Assembly: GCA_046292765.1 (NCBI GenBank)
Contig: JBKBQA010000005.1
Span: forward strand, 124,001-188,000
Length of the DNA: 64,000 nt
DNA from: PGZG01 sp046292765
GTDB taxonomy: Bacteria > Pseudomonadota > Gammaproteobacteria > Pseudomonadales > Alcanivoracaceae
Direction of reading: 5' to 3'
Shown: positions 35,613-43,792 of the stretch, in pieces
Layout: each line of letters starts with the position of its first letter
Position numbering within the stretch: the stretch's first letter is position 1
Program-made: the position numbers and the translations under genes
The notes under the pieces: generated by a model
Databases searched by the model: none
The model's input: only the letters and a program-made list of their open reading frames with translations
Told to the model about the DNA's origin: nothing

Positions 35613-35634
35613 AGACGGCCCCGAGGGGCCGTCT
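35613..35634. terminator. Hairpin between acyl-CoA dehydrogenase and the multifunctional enzyme
   Basis: AGACGGCCCC and GGGGCCGTCT form a ten-base perfect stem with a tiny loop. Short T-rich tracts lie on both sides. It would reduce read-through from the dehydrogenase into the rest of the operon. Confidence 0.75.
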
Positions 35635-35644
35635 ATTTTCGTGA

Positions 35645-36820
35645 TCAGATACCGCGGGAAATCAGCTCTTTCATGATTTCGTTGGTACCACCATATATCC
35701 GGTTAGCTCGAGTATCGATATAGGCGCGAGCAATCGGGTATTCCAGCATATAGCCGTAGCCACCGTGCAGCTGCACGCACTCATCGACCACCTTGCTGAG
35801 CAGGTCCGACACCCAGTACTTGGCAGCGCAGGCTGCTTCCGGGGTCAGCTTGCTTTCCAGCACCAGCTCCATGCACTTGTCGACATAGACGCGGGCAATC
35901 TGGATTTCCGAGCGCATCTCGGCCAGCTTGAAACGGGTGTTCTGATAAGCCGATACTGGCTTGCCGAAGACCTGACGCTGCTTGACATATTCAACCGTGG
36001 TGGCCAGCGCAAACTCGGCGCCGGAAACGCAGATAATGGCAATCATCATCCGCTCCCAGGCCAGCTCCTTCATCAGCATGATAAAACCCATGCCTTCCAT
36101 GCCGAGCAGGTTTTCTTTCGGCACCCGCACGTTATCGAAGAACAGCTCGCAGGTGTCCTGACCTTTCATGCCGACCTTTTTCAGTGGCCGACCCTTGGTG
36201 AAGCCCGGACGATCCGCTTCGATGATCATCAAGGACACATCTTGAGCACCCTTTCCGGAATCACCGGTACGCACAGCAACCACGGCCATGTCACACAGAT
36301 AGCCGTTGGTGATAAAGATTTTAGAACCATTGACGATGTAATCGTCGCCATCTTTCTTCGCCGTGGTCTTGATGCTTTGTAAATCGGAACCAGTACCCGG
36401 TTCCGTCATGGCGATCGCCGTCACCGTTTCGCCACTGGCCATTTTCGGCAGCCACTTCTGCTTTTGCGCGTCATTGCCAAAGTTAACAATGTAGTTGGCA
36501 ACAATATCCGAGTGCAGGGAAAAGCCACTGGCGGAGTCGCCGACCCGGGCCTGCTCTTCCATCATGATCATGCTGAACAGCCGATCAACACCGGAGCCGC
36601 CATACTCTTCCGGCATGGTCGGACACAGTAGGCCGAGCTCACCAGCCTTGTTCCAGAGATGCCGATCCAGATGCTGCTGTTCCTCCCACTTGTCGTGGTG
36701 CGGCGCGATCTCGGTCTCAAAGAAGCGACGGGCGGTGGCACGAAACGCCTCGTGATCCTCATTGAACAGGGTGCGCGGCATCATCGGGTTAACCGGCTTG
36801 GGGACGTGAAGATCTGCCAT
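35645..36820 (-). CDS. Acyl-CoA dehydrogenase
   Basis: This 391-residue flavoprotein has the standard fold: AMTEPGTGSDLQSIK (about 135-150), the FAD/substrate loop VNGSKIFITNG (about 160), QVFGKPVSAYQNTRF, and QLHGGYGYMLEYPIARAYID with the catalytic Glu (about 360). It is closest to short- and branched-chain dehydrogenases. AGGAAG precedes the start. It is the first gene of the peroxisome-like set and is divergent from the TetR-ligase pair, with two palindromes in the gap. Confidence 0.9.
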   Translation of the reverse strand: MADLHVPKPVNPMMPRTLFNEDHEAFRATARRFFETEIAPHHDKWEEQQHLDRHLWNKAGELGLLCPTMPEEYGGSGVDRLFSMIMMEEQARVGDSASGFSLHSDIVANYIVNFGNDAQKQKWLPKMASGETVTAIAMTEPGTGSDLQSIKTTAKKDGDDYIVNGSKIFITNGYLCDMAVVAVRTGDSGKGAQDVSLMIIEADRPGFTKGRPLKKVGMKGQDTCELFFDNVRVPKENLLGMEGMGFIMLMKELAWERMMIAIICVSGAEFALATTVEYVKQRQVFGKPVSAYQNTRFKLAEMRSEIQIARVYVDKCMELVLESKLTPEAACAAKYWVSDLLSKVVDECVQLHGGYGYMLEYPIARAYIDTRANRIYGGTNEIMKELISRGI

Positions 36821-36854
36821 GGGAAAAACTTCCTGTGTAACGGGTTAAGGGAAC

Positions 36855-36872
36855 TGGTCTGATCACAGACCA
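36855..36872. promoter_or_regulatory. Palindrome near the acyl-CoA dehydrogenase start
   Basis: TGGTCTG-ATCA-CAGACCA, seven-base arms, 35 bases upstream of the dehydrogenase start. It is well placed to be a repressor site. Confidence 0.5.
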
Positions 36873-36925
36873 TTTACAATACGGACGTTCAGCATGTTTA
36901 ATGAACTGGCCCCGGCCGTCAATGC

Positions 36926-36954
36926 CGGAAATGTCCTCCCGGGTGACATTTCCG
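36926..36954. promoter_or_regulatory. Palindrome upstream of the TetR-ligase pair
   Basis: CGGAAATGTC and GACATTTCCG are perfect ten-base arms with a nine-base spacer, 48 bases before the TetR start at 37002. It is a candidate operator for this regulator. Confidence 0.5.
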
Positions 36955-37001
36955 CTCACGGCTGGCAAACCCTGTCACCCGCCAGAGGCCGCAAAAGACC
37001 G

Positions 37002-37697
37002 ATGCCAGCTCCGACCGACTCCAGTGCAGCGCCGCGCGTGCGCCGCACCCAGGCCCAGCGCAGTGAAACCATGCGCCAGCGCATCCTTGATGCCACCCTG
37101 TCGTGCCTGCAAACGGATGGCTATGCGGGCACCACCGTGAGCCGGATTATCGAAGTAGCCGGAGTTTCCAGGGGCGCGCCGCTGCATCACTTCCCGAGCA
37201 AGTCGGCACTGATTGCCGCCGCCGCCGAACAGCTGATCCGTCGGGTGTATATCCAGATGGGCAAGGCGGCGGCGAAACTACAGGGCTCGGAGGACCGGCT
37301 CCACGACCTGATCTACAGCGCCTGGAAGAATGTCTTCAACCGGCCCGAACATATAGCCCTGCACGAGCTGCTGGTGGCCAGTCAGCGCGACAGAGAGCTG
37401 GCGGAGATCCTGCAAAAGGTCTGGACTGCCGGGTATTTCACCCTCGGTAACGCCGCCGATCATTACCTCGAACCAACCCGCGATCGCGCCAATGTTCGCG
37501 AGATGATGGTGCTGACCCAGTGGCTGCTGCGTGGCATGGCGGAGGATCTGCATATCGTCGCTGACAGCACCCTGTTTGATCGCTATCTCAAACTCTGGTG
37601 TGAGATGCTCGCGGTTCATCTGCGTGCCCGCAGCGGCATTACCGAGCCACCGCCGCGCCCGCCTCAATGGGACCAGTCACTGAGCGACCTGTTATGA
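37002..37697 (+). CDS. TetR/AcrR family regulator
   Basis: A 231-residue TetR-type protein. The helix-turn-helix (ILDATLSCLQTDGYAGTTVSRIIEVAGVSRGAPLHHFPSK, split over helices 1-4) occupies about residues 25-65. I chose the ATG at 37002; the frame is open to 36894, but the extra residues are of low quality and cover the palindrome at 36926-36954. Its end overlaps the acyl-CoA ligase by ATGA. It is likely to control the ligase and the divergent acyl-CoA dehydrogenase operon in response to an acyl-CoA. Confidence 0.82.
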   Translation: MPAPTDSSAAPRVRRTQAQRSETMRQRILDATLSCLQTDGYAGTTVSRIIEVAGVSRGAPLHHFPSKSALIAAAAEQLIRRVYIQMGKAAAKLQGSEDRLHDLIYSAWKNVFNRPEHIALHELLVASQRDRELAEILQKVWTAGYFTLGNAADHYLEPTRDRANVREMMVLTQWLLRGMAEDLHIVADSTLFDRYLKLWCEMLAVHLRARSGITEPPPRPPQWDQSLSDLL

Positions 37698-39499
37698 ACA
37701 CATTGCTAACGCCGCTGCGAGGCGCCCTCGCCCCGGCCCGCCAACTCGGCACTGGCAGGGTACTGCGGGCACTACTACCGGCGCTGCGTTTCGGCAAACC
37801 TGCTCAAATTACCCGCCACACCCTGCTAGGACTGTGGCAGCAGTACGGTGATCGCGAGGCGATCATTGCCGGTGATGAACGGGTCAGTTTTGCCCAATTT
37901 GCCGACCGCGCCATTCGCCTCGCCAACGTATTACACAGCCAGGGCCTCGGCGCTGGCGACAGTATGGCGCTGTTGAGCGGCAACAATGCGCTCTGGTTCG
38001 AGGCCATGGCCGCCACCACCCTGCTCGGCATGAAAATGCCTCTGATCAACTGGCACCTGAACCCGACCGAGACCGCCGCCTGCATCCGCCTCTCCGGCGC
38101 CAGCGCATTGCTGGTCAGCGATGCCTTCATTGCCAGCATCGACCAGACGCTGCGAAGCGAACTTTCACTGGTGCTGGTTGCCGGCCAGAGCGGCCACGGT
38201 TATCCGTTGCTCGATGACGCGCTCGCCACCGCTGCCACCACGCTGCCCGACGGCCAGATCGGCTTTTCACCCAAGCTGTTCAGCGGAGGCACCACTGGCA
38301 CACCGAAGTTCATCGAGCTGGATCGCAGCAAGCTTCGCCAGCGTCAGTCCAGTGGCCTCGCCCCCGGCAGAACCACACTACTGCGTCTTGCGCTGCAATT
38401 GCTGTCAGTCCCGGCGCTGCTCAAACTCGACCAGATTCGCGACCCGCACAGCCACAACCTGCGTTCTCTGGTGTGCAGCCCGCTCTATCATGCCGGTGGC
38501 CAGGCCAGCGCCTTCCCGATTTTTCTCGGCGGCACCATCGTCACCATGGAGAAATTCTCGCCGCAGGCGTTCCTTCGTCTGATCGAGAAGGAACGGATCA
38601 ACTGGACCTTCGTTGCCCCGACCATGCTGGAGCGGGTGCTGGCTCTCCCGAATGAGGAGCTGCGCCGCTACGACCTGTCGAGCATGCGCGTTATTCTCTG
38701 CAGCGCCGCCCCCTGCCCGGCCAGGGTCAAGAGCGACATCAACGCCCTTTTCCGCCGTCAAGGCAATCGAGATGATGTGTTTTACGAGTTCTACGGCAGC
38801 TCGGAATCTGGCCCCGTGACCGTGCTCTTGCCGGAAGACTACGCCGACAATCCAGAGCGCTATCACAGCGTCGGCAAGGCACGCATCGGCGATTGCCGCA
38901 TTCTCGATACCACCACCGGCCATTGGGCACCCGCGGGCCAGACCGGCAAGATCCTGCTGCGCAGCCCGGCGGTCTATGCGCTTGCCTACGGTGGTAAATC
39001 CGAAGCCGAAATGCGCAAGCACTTCGTCGACGTGGACGGCGAGCTATGGTACGACGATGGCCTTGCCGGCTATCTGGACGACGACGGCTACCTGTTTATC
39101 ACCGGCCGCGACAAGGAAATGCTGATTGCTGGCGGAGTGAACATTTATCCGAATGAGATCGAGTTTGCTCTCAAGCAGCACCCCGGCATCCTCGATGCCG
39201 CAGTGGTCGGCATACCGGCAGGAGACCTCGGCGAAGTACCTGCCGCGGTGGTCAGCTGGCATAGCAATGCGCCGAGGGAAGATGAAGCCGGACTAATTGA
39301 GTTCTGCAAGTCGCAGGGGTTGTACGGATTCAAACTGCCGCGTCGGATCATCATCACCGACGACCTGCCCCGCGATGGCGCTGGAAAATTACGCAAGAAC
39401 GAGATCCGTAACAGTTACGGATTAACCATGAAAGAGCCGTCGACCGACGGCGAAGATGCCAGAATTCACCACAGAGGGGAGCGGGGCGAACAGGCCTGA
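37694..39499 (+). CDS. AMP-dependent acyl-CoA ligase
   Basis: This 601-residue protein of the ANL superfamily activates a carboxylic acid to acyl-CoA through an acyl-adenylate. The motifs are the P-loop FSGGTTGTPK (about residue 200), YEFYGSSESGPV (about 365), the hinge region YDDGLAGYLDDDGYLFITGR (about 455) and the C-terminal lysine block DGAGKLRKNEIR. The last residues (RGERGEQA) are encoded by the left arm of a 28-base inverted repeat that contains the stop codon. It is coupled to the TetR gene and presumably feeds the divergent beta-oxidation set. Confidence 0.88.
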   Translation: MNTLLTPLRGALAPARQLGTGRVLRALLPALRFGKPAQITRHTLLGLWQQYGDREAIIAGDERVSFAQFADRAIRLANVLHSQGLGAGDSMALLSGNNALWFEAMAATTLLGMKMPLINWHLNPTETAACIRLSGASALLVSDAFIASIDQTLRSELSLVLVAGQSGHGYPLLDDALATAATTLPDGQIGFSPKLFSGGTTGTPKFIELDRSKLRQRQSSGLAPGRTTLLRLALQLLSVPALLKLDQIRDPHSHNLRSLVCSPLYHAGGQASAFPIFLGGTIVTMEKFSPQAFLRLIEKERINWTFVAPTMLERVLALPNEELRRYDLSSMRVILCSAAPCPARVKSDINALFRRQGNRDDVFYEFYGSSESGPVTVLLPEDYADNPERYHSVGKARIGDCRILDTTTGHWAPAGQTGKILLRSPAVYALAYGGKSEAEMRKHFVDVDGELWYDDGLAGYLDDDGYLFITGRDKEMLIAGGVNIYPNEIEFALKQHPGILDAAVVGIPAGDLGEVPAAVVSWHSNAPREDEAGLIEFCKSQGLYGFKLPRRIIITDDLPRDGAGKLRKNEIRNSYGLTMKEPSTDGEDARIHHRGERGEQA

Positions 39500-39554
39500 T
39501 ACACCAAGCGATTAACGGGGAGCGACTGTATCAGGCCTGTTCGCCCCGCTCCCC
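39476..39554. repeat. Long hairpin D overlapping the ligase stop codon
   Basis: A perfect 28-base inverted repeat (39476-39503 and 39527-39554) with a 23-base loop. It separates the convergent ligase and BVMO genes and may terminate both. Its loop lacks the constant words of hairpins A-C. Confidence 0.9.
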
Positions 39555-39586
39555 GGTCTTTCCGACGAGGAACAAAAGGCCAGGGA

Positions 39587-41197
39587 CTATCCCGGCACCA
39601 CCAGATAGTCCTTCTCCCGAAACTCCTTCATCTGATTGGCATACTGGGTCGCAAACCCCGGATACATGGTGGCATTAAAACCATCCTCGGTCAGATACCA
39701 GCTCATGCAACCGGAGTTCCAGTTGGTCTTCGCCAGCCGCTTCTGGATGCCTTCGTTGTACTGCTTCTGCACATGCGGCTTCACATCCAGCATCTTCAGA
39801 TTCTCGCCGAGAATCTTCTGGATACCGCGCACCGCATAATCCAGCTGCGATTCCATATATACCAGCGCCGAATTGTGCCCCGGCCCGGAGTTTGGACCGA
39901 AGGTGAAAAACAGATTCGGATAGCCGGCCACATTGATGCTTTTGTAAGCCTGCGCCCCCCGCGACCATTCGTCATTCAGCTGCCGGCCACCGATGCCGGA
40001 AACCGGGAAAGGAGTGCCCGCCTTGCTGACTTCAAAGCCGGTAGCAAAGACGATGCAATCAAACTGGTGCTCAACGCCCTCAACCGTGCGAATGCCATTC
40101 TCGCACAGGGTATAGATCGGCCAGGTAATCAGCTTGCAGTTCGGCTTCTGCAGTGCCGGGTAGTAATCATTGGAGATCAACACCCGCTTGCAGCCAATGC
40201 GATAGTTTGGCGTTAACTGCCTTCGCATCCAGCGGTCTTTGACCTGATTATTCCGATGCCAGCGACCAATCCGTTCGGCAATCCGGGTTAGCGGCGAGCT
40301 CCAGATTACTGCCAATGCCATGGACTCATGAGCCAGATACAGCGCCTGACGCAATGCCGACTGGGTGAATGGCAGCTTGCGGAAAATTTCCTTGTTCCAT
40401 TCCGGCGTTTCAAAGTCCGGACGCGGCATTACCCAACCGGGGGTACGCTGGAATACGGTCAGATGTTCTACTTCCTTGACCAGCTCCGGAATGATCTGAA
40501 TGGCGCTGGCGCCGGTACCGACCACCGCAACCTTTTTGCCACGGAAATCATAGCTGTGATCCCAGCGCGCACTGTGAATCTTATGGCCCCTGTATTCGTT
40601 GATGCCAGGCATATCCGGGAAGCTGGCATTGGACAGCGGGCCCTGCGCCATCACCGCTGCCCGACCGCTAAACACCTCACCTTCAGAAGTCGTTGCCTGC
40701 CACAGACCCTTGCTCTCATCAAAGGTCATATCCTGCACGTTCTTGCCGAAACGGATGTAGCGCGCGAGACTGAATTCCTTCACAAGATGATGAATATAGC
40801 CAAGGATTTCCCGACTTCCGGAGAAGCTGCGCGACCACTCCGGGTTCTGGGCAAAGGAGTAGGAATACAGGTTTGACGGGATGTCGCAGGCCGCACCGGG
40901 ATATTGATTGTCCCGCCAGGTACCACCGACTTCAGTGCCGCGCTCAAGAATAACAATGTCCTGTATCCCGGCCTGCTGCAGGCGGATCGCCATCCCCAGA
41001 CCGGCAAAGCCGGCGCCAACGATCAGCACCGCCGCCGGCTTGTGACTAACGGCCACGTCAGGCACCTGACGCCGGGTGGTCACCGTTTTCTTGTCGGCAA
41101 CAGTTTTTGCCGTCGCTTTGGCTGCTGCAGATTTCTTAGCTGCAGGTTTTTTCGCGGCGCCGGAAGAGCGGCTTGTTTTACGAGGCGTGTCAGTCAT
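39587..41197 (-). CDS. Baeyer-Villiger-type flavin monooxygenase with lysine/alanine-rich tail (BVMO A)
   Basis: This 536-residue NAD(P)H-dependent flavoprotein should insert oxygen next to a ketone carbonyl. The FAD motif is VGAGFAGLG (from residue 60), the BVMO fingerprint reads YRGHKIHSARWD, the second Rossmann motif is VVGTGASA and the late ATG-type block is VFATGFEVSK. Before the FAD domain there is an unusual basic N-terminal tail of about 53 residues (14 Lys/Arg, AAKKPAAKK-type repeats). The start at 41197 is preferred; the frame reaches 41266. It ends the leftward SDR-diiron-BVMO set. Confidence 0.88.
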   Translation of the reverse strand: MTDTPRKTSRSSGAAKKPAAKKSAAAKATAKTVADKKTVTTRRQVPDVAVSHKPAAVLIVGAGFAGLGMAIRLQQAGIQDIVILERGTEVGGTWRDNQYPGAACDIPSNLYSYSFAQNPEWSRSFSGSREILGYIHHLVKEFSLARYIRFGKNVQDMTFDESKGLWQATTSEGEVFSGRAAVMAQGPLSNASFPDMPGINEYRGHKIHSARWDHSYDFRGKKVAVVGTGASAIQIIPELVKEVEHLTVFQRTPGWVMPRPDFETPEWNKEIFRKLPFTQSALRQALYLAHESMALAVIWSSPLTRIAERIGRWHRNNQVKDRWMRRQLTPNYRIGCKRVLISNDYYPALQKPNCKLITWPIYTLCENGIRTVEGVEHQFDCIVFATGFEVSKAGTPFPVSGIGGRQLNDEWSRGAQAYKSINVAGYPNLFFTFGPNSGPGHNSALVYMESQLDYAVRGIQKILGENLKMLDVKPHVQKQYNEGIQKRLAKTNWNSGCMSWYLTEDGFNATMYPGFATQYANQMKEFREKDYLVVPG

Positions 41198-41233
41198 GGT
41201 GGTCTCGACTTGCAGGAATATACGGAGAGGCAG

Positions 41234-41260
41234 GATCGGGCCGAAGATTCCGGCCCGATC
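41234..41260 (-). repeat. Hairpin between the diiron protein and BVMO A
   Basis: GATCGGGCCG (41234-41243) and CGGCCCGATC (41251-41260) form a perfect ten-base stem around a seven-base loop. No T-run follows. It could stabilise the upstream message or weakly attenuate the BVMO. Confidence 0.6.
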
Positions 41261-41272
41261 GATCAACAGATA

Positions 41273-42199
41273 TCAGGCCGTGGGTTGCCAGGTCAGCTCT
41301 TTTACCCAACTCGGTACGGCTGGCAGCATCCGGCGTGGAATCATGCCGGTGACCTTCACTGCAGCATCAATCGGCACATGATAGAAACGGTTGCTGCGGT
41401 TTACGACAAATCGGCCATGATGCTGGATGATCTGATACCAGGGGTTGCGACGACCCTCGGCGGTACGGCCGCCGATCTTCTCGAACTTGCGCATCGCCGC
41501 GTACAACTTCTCTTCCGGCAAGCCCATCTCCATGATGTTGTCACGCATCTTGTTAAGCAGCGGAAAGTAAGAGGCAACACCTAGAAGAAGACGGGGGTCC
41601 AGCAGCGGCGCCATCATCTTTACAATGCCGATGGTAGTTTTGTTGTGACCCTGCATCTCCATCACTGAGAAACCAACACCAAGGTGACGGGATTCGTCAT
41701 CATTAATTTTTTCGAATGCCTGATGGCAAACCGGATCGTCCACCGTCTCCAGCAGGAAGGTGCAGAGCGCACCGTCCAGAGCGATTTCCAGCATCGGGAT
41801 CACAGTGCCCAGCACGTAATACGGCATTTCATCGGCGTATCGGTCGAGCCACTCGATTACCAGACGCAGGTTAACGTTCGGCTCCGGAATGATGTCGCCG
41901 TCTAGCATGCCCCAGCGCTTCATCAACGCCATCTCGGCATTGGCATGACGCTGCTCCTCTGCATGGAAATAGCTGTACAGCTGGCGTAACGTTTCCGTGG
42001 GGGCCTTCTTGGCCATAGCGGCAAAGGCACGAGCACCGACATGCTCGATCCACATCAGATCGGCCATAAAGTCCTTCAGTTTTGGCCATTGCTCTTCCGT
42101 GATCATCTCGGCGCCAGGGGCATCCCAATCAATATCCGCCAGCGACCACTGGGTGGCTTTGACTTTTTCCAGCATCTTGTCGAGATCGATCATTGCCAT
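41273..42199 (-). CDS. Ferritin-like diiron protein
   Basis: A 308-residue helical protein. Two carboxylate/histidine motifs suggest a diiron site: WIEHVG (E52) with AEEQRH (E81, E82, H85), and later LLETVDD with NDDESRHLG. This is the pattern of ferritin-like oxygenases and desaturases. The start at 42199 has CAGGAG upstream; the frame is open further but overlaps the SDR. It sits between an SDR and a BVMO in one leftward operon, so it may hydroxylate the substrate before the ketone stage. The exact reaction is unknown. Confidence 0.72.
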   Translation of the reverse strand: MAMIDLDKMLEKVKATQWSLADIDWDAPGAEMITEEQWPKLKDFMADLMWIEHVGARAFAAMAKKAPTETLRQLYSYFHAEEQRHANAEMALMKRWGMLDGDIIPEPNVNLRLVIEWLDRYADEMPYYVLGTVIPMLEIALDGALCTFLLETVDDPVCHQAFEKINDDESRHLGVGFSVMEMQGHNKTTIGIVKMMAPLLDPRLLLGVASYFPLLNKMRDNIMEMGLPEEKLYAAMRKFEKIGGRTAEGRRNPWYQIIQHHGRFVVNRSNRFYHVPIDAAVKVTGMIPRRMLPAVPSWVKELTWQPTA

Positions 42200-42230
42200 G
42201 GTATTTCTCCTGAAGCATGGAAAGCGAAAA

Positions 42231-43058
42231 TCAGAATTTTGCTGCAGCAAGACGGCTGAGCAAGCCTGCGCCGCGGGTATATACCGTCGGCAGTAGACGT
42301 TTGGTGCGCCAGATGGTGCGCGCATCGAACTGGGGCAGCACATAGAGCTGACCACGGTCCATCGCATCCAGCGTGGTTTTGGCAACACGTTCCGCCGGAA
42401 TACCGGTCCACTGCATCAGTTTGGCGGCAAATTCAGACTTGCCCTCGGGAATGCGGCCATCGCGGGCAATATTGGTTTTTACAAAGGTCGGGCACAGCGC
42501 AGTCACCGCGACACCGGTACCACTCATTTCCGCCGCCAGCGTTTCCGACAGGGCCAGCACTGCCGCCTTGCTGACGTTGTATGGCCCCATCAAGGGCGCT
42601 GCGGCAAAGCTCGCGGTCGAGCAGACATTAATGATGCCGCCGCGACCAAGCGCACGGATCTTCGGTGCAAACACGTGGCAGCCATGGACCACGCCCCACA
42701 TGTTTACGCCCATGACCCAGTGCCAGTCCTCTATCGGAATCTCGCCGATGTTCTGGCCACCGGCACCAACGCCGGCATTGTTGATGACCAGATCCACCGG
42801 GCAGCCGAGCCAGGCTTCCGCCTGCTCTGCCAGCCGCTCCACCTGATCCAGCTTTGATACATCACAGGCAACGGCCAGCGCCTCACCGCCATTGGCGCGG
42901 ATCGCCGCCGCCGTGGCCTCGGCGGTGGCCGGATTGATGTCCGAACACACCACCCGACCGCCTCGGCGGGCCAGTTCATGGGCAAATGCCTCGCCTATAC
43001 CACTGCCAGCGCCGGTCACCACGGCGGACGCCTTGCGTGAATGCTTGCTGCCAAACAT
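42231..43058 (-). CDS. SDR family oxidoreductase (module 1)
   Basis: A 275-residue classical SDR with TGAGSGIGEAFA near residue 16, NNAGVGAGG near 93, and Ser/Tyr/Lys in STASFAAAPLMGPYNVSKAA near 150-165. It is closely similar along its length to the SDR of module 2 at 46046-46882 (both contain GGRVVCSDIN and PIEDWHWVMGVN or its equivalent), so they are paralogues. Likely role: oxidation of a secondary alcohol to the ketone used by the BVMO. AGAGG precedes the start at 43058. The tripartite operator lies 71 bases upstream, shared with the divergent TetR. Confidence 0.86.
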   Translation of the reverse strand: MFGSKHSRKASAVVTGAGSGIGEAFAHELARRGGRVVCSDINPATAEATAAAIRANGGEALAVACDVSKLDQVERLAEQAEAWLGCPVDLVINNAGVGAGGQNIGEIPIEDWHWVMGVNMWGVVHGCHVFAPKIRALGRGGIINVCSTASFAAAPLMGPYNVSKAAVLALSETLAAEMSGTGVAVTALCPTFVKTNIARDGRIPEGKSEFAAKLMQWTGIPAERVAKTTLDAMDRGQLYVLPQFDARTIWRTKRLLPTVYTRGAGLLSRLAAAKF

Positions 43059-43129
43059 TACAGAACCTCTGTCTGTTGGGGCCCCGGGCGTACCACCCTT
43101 GACCATGCCACTGATGACTGGCAAGGTAT

Positions 43130-43158
43130 TCCGAATCATTGTTCGGATTCAATTCGGA
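43130..43158. promoter_or_regulatory. Tripartite TetR operator, copy 1
   Basis: TCCGAA-N6-TTCGGA-N5-TTCGGA, located between the divergent SDR (42231-43058) and TetR (43175-43792), 16 bases before the TetR start. The same architecture occurs at 45938-45966 and 52442-52470. The shared layout makes it very likely to be the binding site of the adjacent TetR regulators. Confidence 0.75.
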
Positions 43159-43174
43159 TTAGGACTTTCCCCTT

Positions 43175-43792
43175 ATGCCACGCAAGCCCCAGCAGCAACG
43201 TGCCAAGGCCACCGTCGACTCCATTGTCGAGGCCGGCTTTATCTGCTTTGGTCGCCATGGCATCGAAGGCACCACCACCCGCCATATCGCTGATGTAGCC
43301 GGCATCAGCGTCGGCTCGCTGTATGAATACTTCGCCAACAAGCAAGACGTCATGGACGCCATGTACCAGCGCGTGGTCGCGGATGTGGTGGCTATGATCC
43401 AGCCGCTGACCCCGAAGCTGGTGAAGATGGATATTCGCGAGGCGGTGCGAACCTTGCTGTATGAGTTTCGCGAATTGTTACTACGCGATGATGGCCGCTA
43501 TTTGAATTATGCGGGGCATGCGGTAAACATCGCCCATCGCGATAATCTGGAACCAATCAACAAGATTCTGATGGATCTGGTGGTGCAGTACGTCATGCAT
43601 CACCCGGAAGTGATGAAGATCCGGAATATTCCTGTGATGAGCTATATCGTCATCAATGGCGGAATGTTCTCGGTGATTCGCCATCTGGGCGAAGCGTCAC
43701 CGATGATTACCTTTGACCAGCTCGCTGAGGGGCTGGTGGATATGGTCAGCCATATCGTTGACGGCGAGATGCGCAAGGTTGAATCCCTATGA
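43175..43792 (+). CDS. TetR/AcrR family regulator (module 1)
   Basis: A 205-residue TetR-type protein with helix-turn-helix at about residues 12-57 (TTTRHIADVAGISVGSLYEYFANK). It is a clear paralogue of the regulator at 45297-45929: both begin PRKP-QQRAKATV and share VGS.YEYF.NK, MHHP and NIPV blocks. It overlaps BVMO B by ATGA. The tripartite operator directly upstream indicates autoregulation and control of the divergent SDR-diiron-BVMO set. Confidence 0.87.
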   Translation: MPRKPQQQRAKATVDSIVEAGFICFGRHGIEGTTTRHIADVAGISVGSLYEYFANKQDVMDAMYQRVVADVVAMIQPLTPKLVKMDIREAVRTLLYEFRELLLRDDGRYLNYAGHAVNIAHRDNLEPINKILMDLVVQYVMHHPEVMKIRNIPVMSYIVINGGMFSVIRHLGEASPMITFDQLAEGLVDMVSHIVDGEMRKVESL

